A stretch of 64,000 nucleotides of DNA, taken from the NCBI GenBank assembly GCA_900318865.1, contig ONMF01000010.1:1-64000 (forward strand), given 5' to 3'. The notes under the pieces are model-generated. The model had not been told where the DNA came from, made no database searches, and saw nothing but the letters and a program-made list of their open reading frames with translations. Within the stretch, counting starts at the first letter, position 1. Every line of letters begins with the position of its first letter. The stretch is from an uncultured Prevotellaceae bacterium (GTDB taxonomy: Bacteria > Bacteroidota > Bacteroidia > Bacteroidales > Muribaculaceae). Made by a program: the position numbers and the translations under genes. Below, piece after piece: positions 1 to 8,647 of this stretch.

Positions 1-2340
1 AGAGTGTTGTTGCTGCACAAAAACGCTCAAATTCTTTACGCTGTCTTTGTTCTGCTTGTTAGTGACGGCACAGATGGTTTCGTGCTTATTCTCGCCCTTT
101 TCAAAGAGCAATATATTTGTGTCGACAGTTGCGCTTTCGAAGATCTTGACCCCGGCAAAATCAATCAGCAACATTGGGTCGGTTTTTTTAGCAAAGAATC
201 CACGCGTTTTCTCTCCATATCCTGCTCGCATCCACTTATTTGAAGTAATGAAACAGAGATGTCCGTTATTTTTAAGGAGTTGCCATCCTCGTTCATAGAA
301 CAAGCAGTATATGTCGCCTGTGCGTGCAAAGGATTCATAGCCACAATCTTCATATATTTTGGCCAATTCCCCTGCATTATTTTGTAATTGAATGTATGGA
401 GGGTTGCCAATTACAATATCAAAACCTCCATTTGAAAACACATCGCTAAACCATGTGTGCCAAAGAAAGAATTTATCATTCTGAGCGGTTAAAGAATCTA
501 TTTCATTTTGTATCTCGCCTTTTGTTATTCTTGTACGAATAAGGTCTCTAAGTTGCGCGTTTATTCTTGTCCTTAACTGTTTTTTCAAGGTTGCGTCTGA
601 ACACCCATAGAAATCTCTCAAAGACTTAAGAAGTATCTCTTGAGCACAACTTTCATCATCGAAAATAATTCTTAATTGATTATTTGCTTGAGCCCCGAGA
701 ATATTGCTTAAATCAATGCCATGAAAACTTTCCAGCAGGGAGTTGCCTTGCATGATTTTGAAGTCAAGGTTTGGCAGAGCCTCTGGCGTTTCTTCGTCAT
801 CAATGAGTGCAAGCCAGAAACGTAGGCGGGCGGTGTCAACAGCACCGCGCTCAATGTCCACGCCATAAATATTCTGCTGAATGATATGCTTTTTAATTTC
901 TGCTGCCTTCTTTTGGTCGAAACCTTCAAGGGCAACTCGGCAAAGGAAAAGTTCTTTAAGCAATCCCATGGGGAATGCTCCCGAACCAATGGCGGGGTCG
1001 CAAATCTTCACATTTTTCAACATCTCTAATGTGTCGCCAGGAAGATGCTCCACAAATTTGTGTGTTGTTACGAATTGGCGTATCGCTTCTTTTTGTTCTT
1101 CCTTTTCAATGTCGGTTTGCAGGTAGGCGATAAGAGATTCACGACACATATATGAAACTATCTCCTTTGGGGTATAGAATGCGCCCTTATCTTTGTTGTC
1201 TTCGAGCAGGTTTTCGAAAATGCGGCCAAGCATTTCAGGGTCCACACCAACCTCAGCATCATCGGGGTCATTCTCGTCGATGGTGAAGTTGTAAGAAGCG
1301 AAGAAGTCAAGCATCGACTTCATGTATTTTGCCGGCAGGGGGAAATCGACAGCATCAGCAGCATCTGGCTCAAACAAGCCACCATTGAGATAAGGCACGC
1401 GGATGTCTTTGCCCACGGCTGACGATGCGATGTCTCCCTCGCGCTCGCTGTTGATGTCGTTGAATAGTGGCTCCAACACATTATCTACAAAGGTGTCTTT
1501 GTCGGCTGTATTTTCAAATAAGTGCTGGATAAACTCACGGTCGCCATCGCCCCACTTGGCATTGACTGGTACGCCCAGCCAACCTTTCTTCTGCAAGAAT
1601 TGCAAGAAAACAAGTCGACCCATCAGTTTCTTGACATAGTCACGGATGGCTTTTTCTGGGTCGGCAAATACACGAAATTCGGAGAATATCGTTTCGTTAG
1701 GCTTGCCAACAATTCGTTCCTCCCATTTGTTGGAAACTTTAACCATGCGCTTGCCCGTGATGAAAGCAATAATGTCTTCGTATTGTTGCTTGTAATCATC
1801 GAAGAACATGTCGCTGACGGCATCCACCGAGAATGCCTTAGTGAGGTCTTTCAGTGAGAGGTTGCTTTTCTTTAAGCCCTCGAACTGCTGAATGGCGGTG
1901 CGACTGCGATGTCCCTCGCCCAGCAAGTAGGTAAAGCGGCGCGTGTCGGTGCTGTCCTTCTTGTATGTGCCATCATCGGCAAACGACCACGACTCGCTGA
2001 CGTAGGAGAAGCGTAGCACACTTTCGTTCTGGCGGTAGCAGAACATGAAAGCACCGGCGTAGCCCATGTTACGCCAGTCGGTCGTGAGCATATCACGGAT
2101 GCCGCGACGGTTGCGCTCAATGTCCACGCTGTCGGTGAGTTCAATCTCATAGATGGCGATGGATTCACCATCGGTTAGTGAGATTTTACCGAGATTCAAT
2201 GCTGTCTTGGCCAGGCGGCTATTGGCGTGAACCGCCGATGGCGCGCTCCAAAATGTTACCCTGCTGCGGAAAATGTCATGTAAGAGTTCTTGCCACGCTT
2301 TGCGGTCGTATCTTGACTCGATAATGTCTCTGTAGTCCAT
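1..2340 (-). CDS. Eco57I-class N6-adenine DNA methyltransferase, C-terminus off window
   Basis: The frame is open for 780 codons from ATG at 2340 to the left edge with no stop, so the C-terminal part (probably target recognition) is missing. Visible motifs are FYTPKEIV near residue 393, the SAM-binding DPAIGSGAFP near 446 and the catalytic IGNPPYIQLQ near 645. This is the order of gamma-class N6-adenine methylases of the Eco57I/PglX type. It should methylate adenine in host DNA and could be part of a combined restriction-modification enzyme. It starts 8 bp after the helicase stop, so the two are surely co-transcribed and probably work as one defence system. I see no nuclease motif in the part present. 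Family assignment is firm; the exact system is not. Confidence 0.88.
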   Translation of the reverse strand, partial: MDYRDIIESRYDRKAWQELLHDIFRSRVTFWSAPSAVHANSRLAKTALNLGKISLTDGESIAIYEIELTDSVDIERNRRGIRDMLTTDWRNMGYAGAFMFCYRQNESVLRFSYVSESWSFADDGTYKKDSTDTRRFTYLLGEGHRSRTAIQQFEGLKKSNLSLKDLTKAFSVDAVSDMFFDDYKQQYEDIIAFITGKRMVKVSNKWEERIVGKPNETIFSEFRVFADPEKAIRDYVKKLMGRLVFLQFLQKKGWLGVPVNAKWGDGDREFIQHLFENTADKDTFVDNVLEPLFNDINSEREGDIASSAVGKDIRVPYLNGGLFEPDAADAVDFPLPAKYMKSMLDFFASYNFTIDENDPDDAEVGVDPEMLGRIFENLLEDNKDKGAFYTPKEIVSYMCRESLIAYLQTDIEKEEQKEAIRQFVTTHKFVEHLPGDTLEMLKNVKICDPAIGSGAFPMGLLKELFLCRVALEGFDQKKAAEIKKHIIQQNIYGVDIERGAVDTARLRFWLALIDDEETPEALPNLDFKIMQGNSLLESFHGIDLSNILGAQANNQLRIIFDDESCAQEILLKSLRDFYGCSDATLKKQLRTRINAQLRDLIRTRITKGEIQNEIDSLTAQNDKFFLWHTWFSDVFSNGGFDIVIGNPPYIQLQNNAGELAKIYEDCGYESFARTGDIYCLFYERGWQLLKNNGHLCFITSNKWMRAGYGEKTRGFFAKKTDPMLLIDFAGVKIFESATVDTNILLFEKGENKHETICAVTNKQNKDSVKNLSVFVQQQHS

Positions 2341-2348
2341 ATCTCGAT

Positions 2349-5300
2349 TTACTTAAAGGATTCTGAAAGGATGATTTCGGCCTCGGTCTCGGCTTCGTTT
2401 AGAAGCGATTCCTCTGCCATGTAGTAAGGAGCATATTTCTTTGCCATCTCGATGATTTCGGCTAACGCTTCGTCGTGGGTCATGCGAGCCTTGCCGCCCG
2501 ATCGACGCAGATTTTTCTGTATGCGTTGCAATCGTTTTGCGATATAGGTGATAACTCCACGCTCAGCCAAAGAGTGCAGTTGCGAGACTTTCAAGTAAAG
2601 GTCGCTGTCATCAATCTCTTGCATAAAACTGTTTAGCAAGTTGATAGCAATGGTTACCTGTGCGCCCATATTGCCCGAATCGTCTTTTGAACTTTCTTGC
2701 GTTTGGACTTCTGTATCGCGTATCGCTCGGAACTTCTTCAAGGCTTTCTCCACATGGCTGTGGTGAGCCTCGATGCGATCAACTGGCTGCTCGTCTTTTG
2801 CAGCTTTGAAGTATTTGAGTGCGTCGAGCACTGAAATCTCCTCGGCATTTTCCGAGACGAGGAAAAACACCTTGCGGAAGTTGGTTTTGAGGAAAACCAA
2901 CGTGTCGCCCGAGAGCGTCACGCCATCAACCCGCCTCGGTTCGCGGCCGGTGCGGCTGCGGAGCGACAGTTTGGCGATGCGGTTGTACTCTCTGCGGTCA
3001 GACAAATAGAGCGCACGCAGTTCCTCATAATAGGGAATCTCTTGGTTGAAGTCTTTCTTCTGCTCTTTCATCGCCTCGTCAAACAGCTTGCTGAGGTTGC
3101 GGTCAATTATCTCGCTACGCGAATAGATTTGGTTGTCTTCGCCAAACGTGGAGTGGAAAGTCTGAATCTTGCTTACAGCGATTTGATTGAGATTAATCTG
3201 CTGGTTGCCTTCTCGTGAAGGGTAGAACACATAGTTGTAGATGTGCTTCGACTCCGAGCCGATACGGTTCACACGCCCAATGCGTTGCATGAGGCGAGTG
3301 GAGTTCCAGGGAGTGTCATAGTTGACAATAACATTAGATCGATGCAAGTTCACGCCCTCGGCTAGCACATCGGTTGTCAAAATGATATTGTAATCATTCA
3401 ACTTAGTCTTGTAGTTGGCATCGAAGTTCTCACGAATGGTCTTGAATTGTTGGCTGCGATTGCTTGACGAAATAACCAGCACATCTGGGCGATTGATGCG
3501 TTTTTGCAGGTAGTTGACAGTATCAACCGACTCCGAGAACACGACAAGCTTCTGGCCCGGATTGCGGTCAAGCTTGAACAATTCATGCTTGAGAAGTTCA
3601 TAAAACTTAGCAAACTTAGAGTCGTCAGCATCGGTGATGTTAGCCCAGTCGCTGCACATCTTTTCTAGTATTGCCTGGTCTTGGCGTAGCATCTCGATAA
3701 ATTCAGGCCGGAAATCATCGGCTTTGAAGATTGCGTTCTTGGGGTTGTCTTCGGCTTTGGCGTTCAACTTCTCCTCAATTTCTTCTTCAGAGAAACCGGA
3801 TTCAAGGAGTAGGTTGATGTCCAGGTCGGGGGCGATGAATACCTTATCGTTATTGAACATGTCGAGCATGTTCTGGTTTGCCTGGCGGAAATTGTCAATT
3901 GAAACTTGGAAAGCGTAGAAACTACTTTCCAAACGTTTCACAAGTCCGTTCTTGCGGATGCCTGCCAAGCTGCGGCTTACGAGCTCGGCATTGTCATACA
4001 ATCCGTTGGCGACTTCCGGTTTCAAATAGGCAATGGCTTGGTAACGAGCGTAGGTGAGTTCTTTATCAAGCGTCTGCATGGCATGCTCAAATAAGTCGGC
4101 CAAGTGCTCATTCAACTCATAATTACTCTCAATGGGACGCTCCACTTTTGGGAATCCGTTTACGTCCTTGTTATATCGGGGAACGCTTTCAATGTCGGTA
4201 CGGGTTCGACGGACGGTAAGCGGCTTGATTACACGGTCTCGGACTTTCTCGGCAAGCCTCTTGAAATCTCTGATGTCGGCTTCGGGATTGTTGCGCAGCT
4301 TTCTGAACTCCACAATCAGGGGGGCGAAGAAAGCCGTCAGATTGCCCACACCGTCAATGGTACAGTGGCGAGAGTCTTGGAACAGCAGGATTTGGTTGTA
4401 AAGGTCAGCCGGAGAGTTGTTCATAGGCGTTGCCGAAATAAGCATCACCTTTTTCTTATAGCCGGGTATGTTGCCGGTCTCGATGCGAGGCATCTTGCAA
4501 ATCTCCTGCAACTGCTCAAATGCCGATGTGGTGTGGCTACGGAACTTGTGCGCCTCGTCCACAAGCACAAGGTCGTACTCATCGGCATTCCAATAGTTGT
4601 AGTTGTCTTCATCAAGGATTTTGGAAAGACTTCCGTTGCTGATGAAGTTCGCATATTTGTCGATACCAAAGTCCTTGAACGTGGTTTTCCAGTTTTGCTC
4701 AACAGCAGGTGGATATACCACTAAAATTTTAGTGTGGTCACGTCCATTCTCAATCAAGAATTTCTTTGCTATCATGGTGGCGATAACAGTCTTTCCAAGA
4801 CCAACCACATCTGCCAAGAAGAAGCCATCGTAGCGAATGAGTTTCTGATACCCCTCAATGACTGCATCCATTTGATAGTCATATTTGGTATAGCCCTCGG
4901 GCATATCAAACGGGTCATCGTTGTCCGTTTCAAGCACGCGGTCAGAGAAATACTCCATGAGCATCTTGATATAGAGGTCGTAGGGTGAAACGTCTCCTTT
5001 GAGGTAAGTGTTATCAATGGTGGTTTTCACGTCCTCAGCCGTAATCTCACTGCCTTTGGCTTCTTCCCAAAGCAGTTCAAATTCGTCTTTGGCAAATTGT
5101 ACATCTTCGTATTGGGTGAGTTTCACATTAAACTCATACTGCTGGTCATCCGAGATGCCCAATCCGTTACCAGAAAGGTTGCTCGACCCCGTTATGGCCA
5201 TGCCCTGTGTGTATTGGTTGAAATCGTCGGGGTAGAGGACATAAATCTTTGCGTGAATCTTCTTTGAAGGATGAGCACGCAGCTCAAGTTTTCCGTCAAG

Positions 5301-5651
5301 AATGTCCTGAACCATTTGGAACATTCCGTCCTCAATTTCTTTTTTGTATTTCGAGCTCTCAATGTCTCGTCTTACTTCACGCAGATAGTCTTTCTTCACT
5401 TCATCTTCAGCCCCGAAGAAAAGTTGGCCTCTCCTTGCAGCGTCAGCGATATACTTATCCACATTGATACCAATGAGCACCCGAACTTTCTTTATACTGT
5501 TCAGGAAAGGTCGCAGAGAGAAGTAGCCAGATGCTCTGAGAAAACCAACTACTGCGTCAAGGTTCTGAATTTGTGGGTTATGTTCAAGTACACCCTCAAA
5601 TTCTTTCATCAGCGTGTTACCATCTCTATTAGTGAAAAATTTGGTGCTCAT
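2349..5651 (-). CDS. PLD-nuclease/SNF2-type helicase defence protein
   Basis: 1100 residues. The N-terminal part (about 1-200) is phospholipase D-like, with a single HKD-type motif: HAKIYVL at 133-139 and GSSNLS at 155-160. A superfamily 2 helicase follows: Walker A DVVGLGKT 281-288, DEAH 365-368, SATPMNN 406-412 and motif VI QRIGRVNRIG near 790. A helical C-terminal region carries no motif I recognise. One HKD motif per chain is typical of nucleases that dimerise. Together with the methylase just downstream this is a two-gene restriction-like module: ATP-driven DNA tracking plus cleavage, with protection by methylation. The architecture recalls DISARM (SNF2 helicase, PLD protein, adenine methylase) and type ISP enzymes, but with the nuclease fused to the helicase. 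The ATG at 5651 follows a roughly 230-nt leader. Confidence 0.85.
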   Translation of the reverse strand: MSTKFFTNRDGNTLMKEFEGVLEHNPQIQNLDAVVGFLRASGYFSLRPFLNSIKKVRVLIGINVDKYIADAARRGQLFFGAEDEVKKDYLREVRRDIESSKYKKEIEDGMFQMVQDILDGKLELRAHPSKKIHAKIYVLYPDDFNQYTQGMAITGSSNLSGNGLGISDDQQYEFNVKLTQYEDVQFAKDEFELLWEEAKGSEITAEDVKTTIDNTYLKGDVSPYDLYIKMLMEYFSDRVLETDNDDPFDMPEGYTKYDYQMDAVIEGYQKLIRYDGFFLADVVGLGKTVIATMIAKKFLIENGRDHTKILVVYPPAVEQNWKTTFKDFGIDKYANFISNGSLSKILDEDNYNYWNADEYDLVLVDEAHKFRSHTTSAFEQLQEICKMPRIETGNIPGYKKKVMLISATPMNNSPADLYNQILLFQDSRHCTIDGVGNLTAFFAPLIVEFRKLRNNPEADIRDFKRLAEKVRDRVIKPLTVRRTRTDIESVPRYNKDVNGFPKVERPIESNYELNEHLADLFEHAMQTLDKELTYARYQAIAYLKPEVANGLYDNAELVSRSLAGIRKNGLVKRLESSFYAFQVSIDNFRQANQNMLDMFNNDKVFIAPDLDINLLLESGFSEEEIEEKLNAKAEDNPKNAIFKADDFRPEFIEMLRQDQAILEKMCSDWANITDADDSKFAKFYELLKHELFKLDRNPGQKLVVFSESVDTVNYLQKRINRPDVLVISSSNRSQQFKTIRENFDANYKTKLNDYNIILTTDVLAEGVNLHRSNVIVNYDTPWNSTRLMQRIGRVNRIGSESKHIYNYVFYPSREGNQQINLNQIAVSKIQTFHSTFGEDNQIYSRSEIIDRNLSKLFDEAMKEQKKDFNQEIPYYEELRALYLSDRREYNRIAKLSLRSRTGREPRRVDGVTLSGDTLVFLKTNFRKVFFLVSENAEEISVLDALKYFKAAKDEQPVDRIEAHHSHVEKALKKFRAIRDTEVQTQESSKDDSGNMGAQVTIAINLLNSFMQEIDDSDLYLKVSQLHSLAERGVITYIAKRLQRIQKNLRRSGGKARMTHDEALAEIIEMAKKYAPYYMAEESLLNEAETEAEIILSESFK

Positions 5652-6142
5652 ATTTCAGCGAATATTATAAACGAAACTCCAGTGCAGTGCCAGAAAGCCG
5701 ACCAAAACTTGTATGCATAATTTGCTCACGCTCGGCATTATCCGAACAAGTCCTGCCACTCCGCTCGCTTAATCGCAAATTTCACTACAATGGAGTCAGT
5801 AAGTCTTTAATTTATATATGTCTGCGTAACACAGGAATGGTCTATGTCTGGAATGAGCGATTGAAAATCGACTCATAGGTATTGCAAAGATAATGAAATT
5901 TTTTCTTTCCTTCGCTCAATTTCTTTAGAAATTGACGCGGATGGGGGAAAGTCAAGAAATGAGGGGCTGGATGGCGTGATTGTGTCGTCATTATTGCGTC
6001 GCGCGATGCCGTGCAAACTCTGGAGTAGTTGCACGACACCGCGCGGGATGTGGAGTGGGGCGCGTCGCCTCGGTGAGAAGACGTGGTGATGTTACTGGCA
6101 ACGTTACGAAAAAACGAGAGTATCACAAAAAAACAGGCCTTT
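5652..6142. other. Intergenic stretch without a supported gene
   Basis: No coding frame here looks real. It holds the probable leader of the helicase operon, a CTCACGCTCGGC element (5725-5736) followed by CGCTCGCTTAATCG (5762-5775), also present in near form upstream of glyS, and a minus-strand -7 box at 5885-5892. From about 5930 to 6110 I see nothing recognisable. Confidence 0.5.
5885..5892 (-). promoter_or_regulatory. -7 element, probable promoter of the defence operon
   Basis: Read on the minus strand this is TATCTTTG, a full match to the Bacteroidetes -7 consensus TAnnTTTG. No good -33 TTTG lies 19-20 bp upstream (the nearest is ATTG at about 24 bp), so the call rests on one box. Transcription would begin about 225 nt before the helicase ATG. 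Confidence 0.4.
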
Positions 6143-6229
6143 TTTAACGTGAGTTCGGTAGAGCCGAAATCATCGCATCGTGCTGAAGCAGGCTTGTCGC
6201 ATAATCGCTTAAGCCAAACTCACGTTAAA
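6143..6229. repeat. 87-bp element bounded by 13-bp perfect inverted repeats
   Basis: TTTAACGTGAGTT (6143-6155) is exactly complementary to AACTCACGTTAAA (6217-6229). Inside lie two further stems: TTCGG/CCGAA (6154-6158 with 6164-6168) and GGCTT/AAGCC (about 6191-6195 with 6211-6215). Transcribed, it could fold as a closed outer stem with two or three inner hairpins. It may be a structured RNA, a MITE remnant, or the terminator of the broken gene that ends 16 bp away. Confidence 0.5.
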
Positions 6230-6244
6230 GCCGGTTTTTCTTTC

Positions 6245-6436
6245 TTATTCTTTTATAATGACCTTGGTGGTCGACGTGCTGCCGTCGTCGTATTGGGTAA
6301 CCTTGATATTGACGCCATTCCATGGGCGAGAACTTCTCACGCCCGCCAGGTTGACGTATTCGACATTGACAACAGTTCTATTAGCCGAGTCCATGTCGTT
6401 GATTTCGACTGGTGTGGCCGGTAGGTGGGTGTTGAC
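6245..6436 (-). pseudogene. 3' remnant of a secreted protein gene (C-terminal tail)
   Basis: On the minus strand a 63-codon frame runs from just after an in-frame stop at 6439-6437 to TAA at 6247-6245. Its product ends in NLAGVRSSRPWNGVNIKV and then DGSTSTTKVIIKE. From memory this is the kind of short beta-rich tail that ends many large Bacteroidales surface or secreted proteins, where it acts as a sorting or anchoring segment. No signal peptide or upstream domain is present, so the rest of the gene has been lost. It lies next to the stem-bounded element at 6143-6229. That it is a decayed end is clear; which protein it came from is not. Confidence 0.6.
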
Positions 6437-6545
6437 TCATTAAGGAACCGTTTCATAATGCGTTATTTGTCCATGCTGAAGAACAATCTTCTTTTAAGTG
6501 GTTGCAATTTCACTCAAAATCACCGACATTTTTGGATTTTATTTG

Positions 6546-6553
6546 TATCTTTG
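6546..6553 (+). promoter_or_regulatory. -7 element for the flavoprotein gene
   Basis: TATCTTTG fits the Bacteroidetes -7 box exactly. The only upstream TTTG (6531-6534) is too close (11-bp spacer), so the -33 is weak. It lies 44 bp before the chosen ATG at 6598. Confidence 0.5.
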
Positions 6554-6597
6554 TGAAGTTACCGAAGTTTTTTTGTCAAATGAAGCAAATAGAGACC

Positions 6598-7218
6598 ATG
6601 AAAGTACTGATGATTAACGCCAGCCCGCGTTTCAACGGCAACACACAGATGGCACTTGAGCAGGTGGCCGCCACACTTGCCACCGAGGGAATCGACAGCG
6701 AGATTGTGCCCCTCGGCACACGGCCGGTGCGCAGTTGCATCGCATGCAACAAGTGCCAGGAGCAGGGTTTGGGCCGTTGCATTTTTGATGACGATGTGTG
6801 CAATAAGATTTCGGCCCGCATGGACCAGGCCGACGCCATTATCGTGGGGTCGCCCGTCTATTACGGCCAGCCCAACGGCGGCTTGTTGTCGCTCATGCAG
6901 CGCATGCTTTATTCGGCTGGCGCCAAGTTTGCCGGCAAGCCTGCCGCAGCTGTGGCCATCTGCCGCCGTGGCGGCGCTTCGGCAGCCTATCAGATGATGC
7001 TCATGCCCTTTGAGATGATGAATATGCCCATCGTCACGTCGCAATACTGGAACATTGCCTACGGGCTCGAAGCGGGCGAGGCAGTGAAGGACGTGGAGGG
7101 CATGCAGACCATGCGCACGCTGGCACGCAACATGGCATGGCTGTTGCGTAAAATCCACACTGGCCAGGGCAGTGCCCCGCAGCATGAGCCCTGGCAGCCG
7201 ATGCATTTCATTAGATAA
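6598..7218 (+). CDS. Iron-sulfur flavoprotein / NADPH-dependent FMN reductase family
   Basis: 206 residues from the ATG at 6598, chosen because MKVLMINASPRF begins right at the first strand of the flavodoxin-like fold; an in-frame ATG at 6580 would add six residues. After the FMN phosphate-binding loop (ASPRFNGNT) comes a compact cysteine cluster C-x2-C-x2-C-x6-C (SCIACNKCQEQGLGRC), the signature of archaeal/bacterial iron-sulfur flavoproteins, and then GSPVYYGQPNG, a second flavin contact. It should be a cytosolic electron carrier or quinone/oxidant reductase with FMN and a 4Fe-4S cluster. It stands first in a plus-strand run of three genes and is followed after 18 bp by a metallo-beta-lactamase-fold protein. 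Confidence 0.85.
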   Translation: MKVLMINASPRFNGNTQMALEQVAATLATEGIDSEIVPLGTRPVRSCIACNKCQEQGLGRCIFDDDVCNKISARMDQADAIIVGSPVYYGQPNGGLLSLMQRMLYSAGAKFAGKPAAAVAICRRGGASAAYQMMLMPFEMMNMPIVTSQYWNIAYGLEAGEAVKDVEGMQTMRTLARNMAWLLRKIHTGQGSAPQHEPWQPMHFIR

Positions 7219-7236
7219 CCCGACACTTGTGATGTG

Positions 7237-8034
7237 ATGAAAAAAAATACAATAGCCAAATTGATAGCCTGCGCCATGGCCTCGGTGGGGTTGAGCACCC
7301 ACTCGGCTTGTGCAGGTGGTGGAGGGCAGGCCCGTGTTGCCGCCACCGACTCGGTGTCGCCGGTCAATGTCGATGTTTTTCTGACGCCCGGCGGCAAGCA
7401 GGTGACCCTGTATGCCCTGATGCACGCCAGCTTGCGCATCGTCTATGAAGGAATCGAGATTGAGGTTGACCCCGTGCACCAGTTGGGCGAGCGCACCGTC
7501 GATTATGCTTCAATGCCCCGTGCCCGCTACATCTTGGTCACCCACGAGCATGCCGACCACATGGACGCGCAAGCCATCGGCCTGCTCACCGGTGAGGCCA
7601 CACGCCTTGTGACCAATGCCCGGTGTGCCGAATTGCTGGGCAAGGGTGAGATAATGGCCAATGGCGACACCCTGCAGCTGGCGCCCGACATTGTGGTGGA
7701 AGCCGTTCCGGCCTATAACACCACGCCGGGTCGTGAGAAATTCCATCCTCGAGGTCGCGACAATGGCTATATCTTGACTATTGATGGGCTGCGCATTTAT
7801 CTTGCGGGTGACACCGAGGACATCCCCGAGATGGCTTCGTTGGAAGCCATCGACGTGGCTCTGCTGCCGTGCAACCAGCCCTACACCATGACCCCCGACC
7901 AGCTGGTGCATGCAGCCCGCATGGTCCGACCGCGTGTCGTTTTCCCTTACCATTACGGCTCGACCGACGTAAGCACCTTGCCGGCTCGGCTGCAGCCCGA
8001 TGGCATCGATGTGCGGATACGTGACTACCAATAA
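7237..8034 (+). CDS. Exported metallo-beta-lactamase-fold hydrolase (UlaG-like)
   Basis: 265 residues. An N-terminal signal peptide (about 1-26, ending THSACAGGG) precedes a metallo-beta-lactamase domain. The HxHxDH metal motif is HEHADH at about 103-108, AGDTED supplies the bridging Asp, and FPYHYGSTD carries the late His. This layout matches the UlaG/YtnP-like branch, which hydrolyses phosphodiester or lactone bonds; the substrate cannot be read from the sequence. The Cys in the leader lacks a clean lipobox, so soluble periplasmic is more likely than lipoprotein. A GTG at 7234 directly precedes the ATG used. It is probably co-transcribed with the flavoprotein gene. Confidence 0.82.
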   Translation: MKKNTIAKLIACAMASVGLSTHSACAGGGGQARVAATDSVSPVNVDVFLTPGGKQVTLYALMHASLRIVYEGIEIEVDPVHQLGERTVDYASMPRARYILVTHEHADHMDAQAIGLLTGEATRLVTNARCAELLGKGEIMANGDTLQLAPDIVVEAVPAYNTTPGREKFHPRGRDNGYILTIDGLRIYLAGDTEDIPEMASLEAIDVALLPCNQPYTMTPDQLVHAARMVRPRVVFPYHYGSTDVSTLPARLQPDGIDVRIRDYQ

Positions 8035-8061
8035 ATTGCTAACCCATAAAATGCTCAAATC

Positions 8062-8562
8062 ATGAAAAAAATCAGTTTGTTGATTGTGATGATTGCGGCC
8101 GCGATGGGCGTCGTGGCGCAGAATAGCGTGAGTGCGTGGATTTCCGACTCCGATTCGTTCACCAATATCCGTTGCGCGCCCCATGGCGCTGTGGCGATGG
8201 CTCTGCCCGACACTTGTACTTATATGGTGGGCCTCACCAATCCCCGCGATGGCTGGTGGCAAGTGGAATGGATTGAGGCAGCCGAGGAAGCTGTGGAGAT
8301 TGAGCTTGCCGGCTCCACGACCGGTAAATACTGGATACACCATTCGGTGGTGGGCACGTCCACCCGTAATTATGGAAACCAGCGGTGGTGCCTGCGTGCC
8401 ACGCCCTCGAAAAACGGAAAACCGGTGTACTGGTTCACCGAAGAGCTGGTTGTGAATCCCATTGAAGTGAAAGGCGACTGGGTGAAAGTGAAAAGCGGCA
8501 AGCACACAGGATGGATAGAGGACGTAGGGCTTTGCTCCAATCCACTCACCACCTGCCCGTGA
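8062..8562 (+). CDS. Secreted protein with bacterial SH3-like segments
   Basis: 166 residues with a clear signal peptide (MKKISLLIVMIAAAMGVVAQ). SFTNIRCAPHGAV near residue 33 has the NIR-x(4)-G start of a bacterial SH3 domain, and the end (VKGDWVKVKSGKHTGWIED, then Cys and a final Cys) reads as an SH3 closing strand with paired cysteines. Such domains bind cell-wall peptides or other surface ligands. No catalytic domain is present. It is the last gene of the plus-strand run and is followed after 17 bp by a strong terminator. Confidence 0.7.
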   Translation: MKKISLLIVMIAAAMGVVAQNSVSAWISDSDSFTNIRCAPHGAVAMALPDTCTYMVGLTNPRDGWWQVEWIEAAEEAVEIELAGSTTGKYWIHHSVVGTSTRNYGNQRWCLRATPSKNGKPVYWFTEELVVNPIEVKGDWVKVKSGKHTGWIEDVGLCSNPLTTCP

Positions 8563-8579
8563 TTGTTATCATGAAAGAG

Positions 8580-8619
8580 AAAAAGGCTCCCTCACGCACG
8601 ATGTGCAGGGAGCCTTTTT
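8580..8619. terminator. Bidirectional rho-independent terminator
   Basis: AAAAAGGCTCCCT and AGGGAGCCTTTTT form a 13-bp perfect stem with a 14-nt loop, A-run on one side and T-run on the other. It separates convergent transcription units (SH3 gene on plus, esterase gene on minus). Confidence 0.93.
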
Positions 8620-8647
8620 AGTGGGTGCTTGATGGTGGCTTGTGGTG

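Noticed and set aside
1..5651. Complete DISARM or BREX system
   Set aside because: DrmA/DrmB (DUF1998), BrxL, PglZ and similar partners are not visible; only the PLD-helicase and methylase can be supported.
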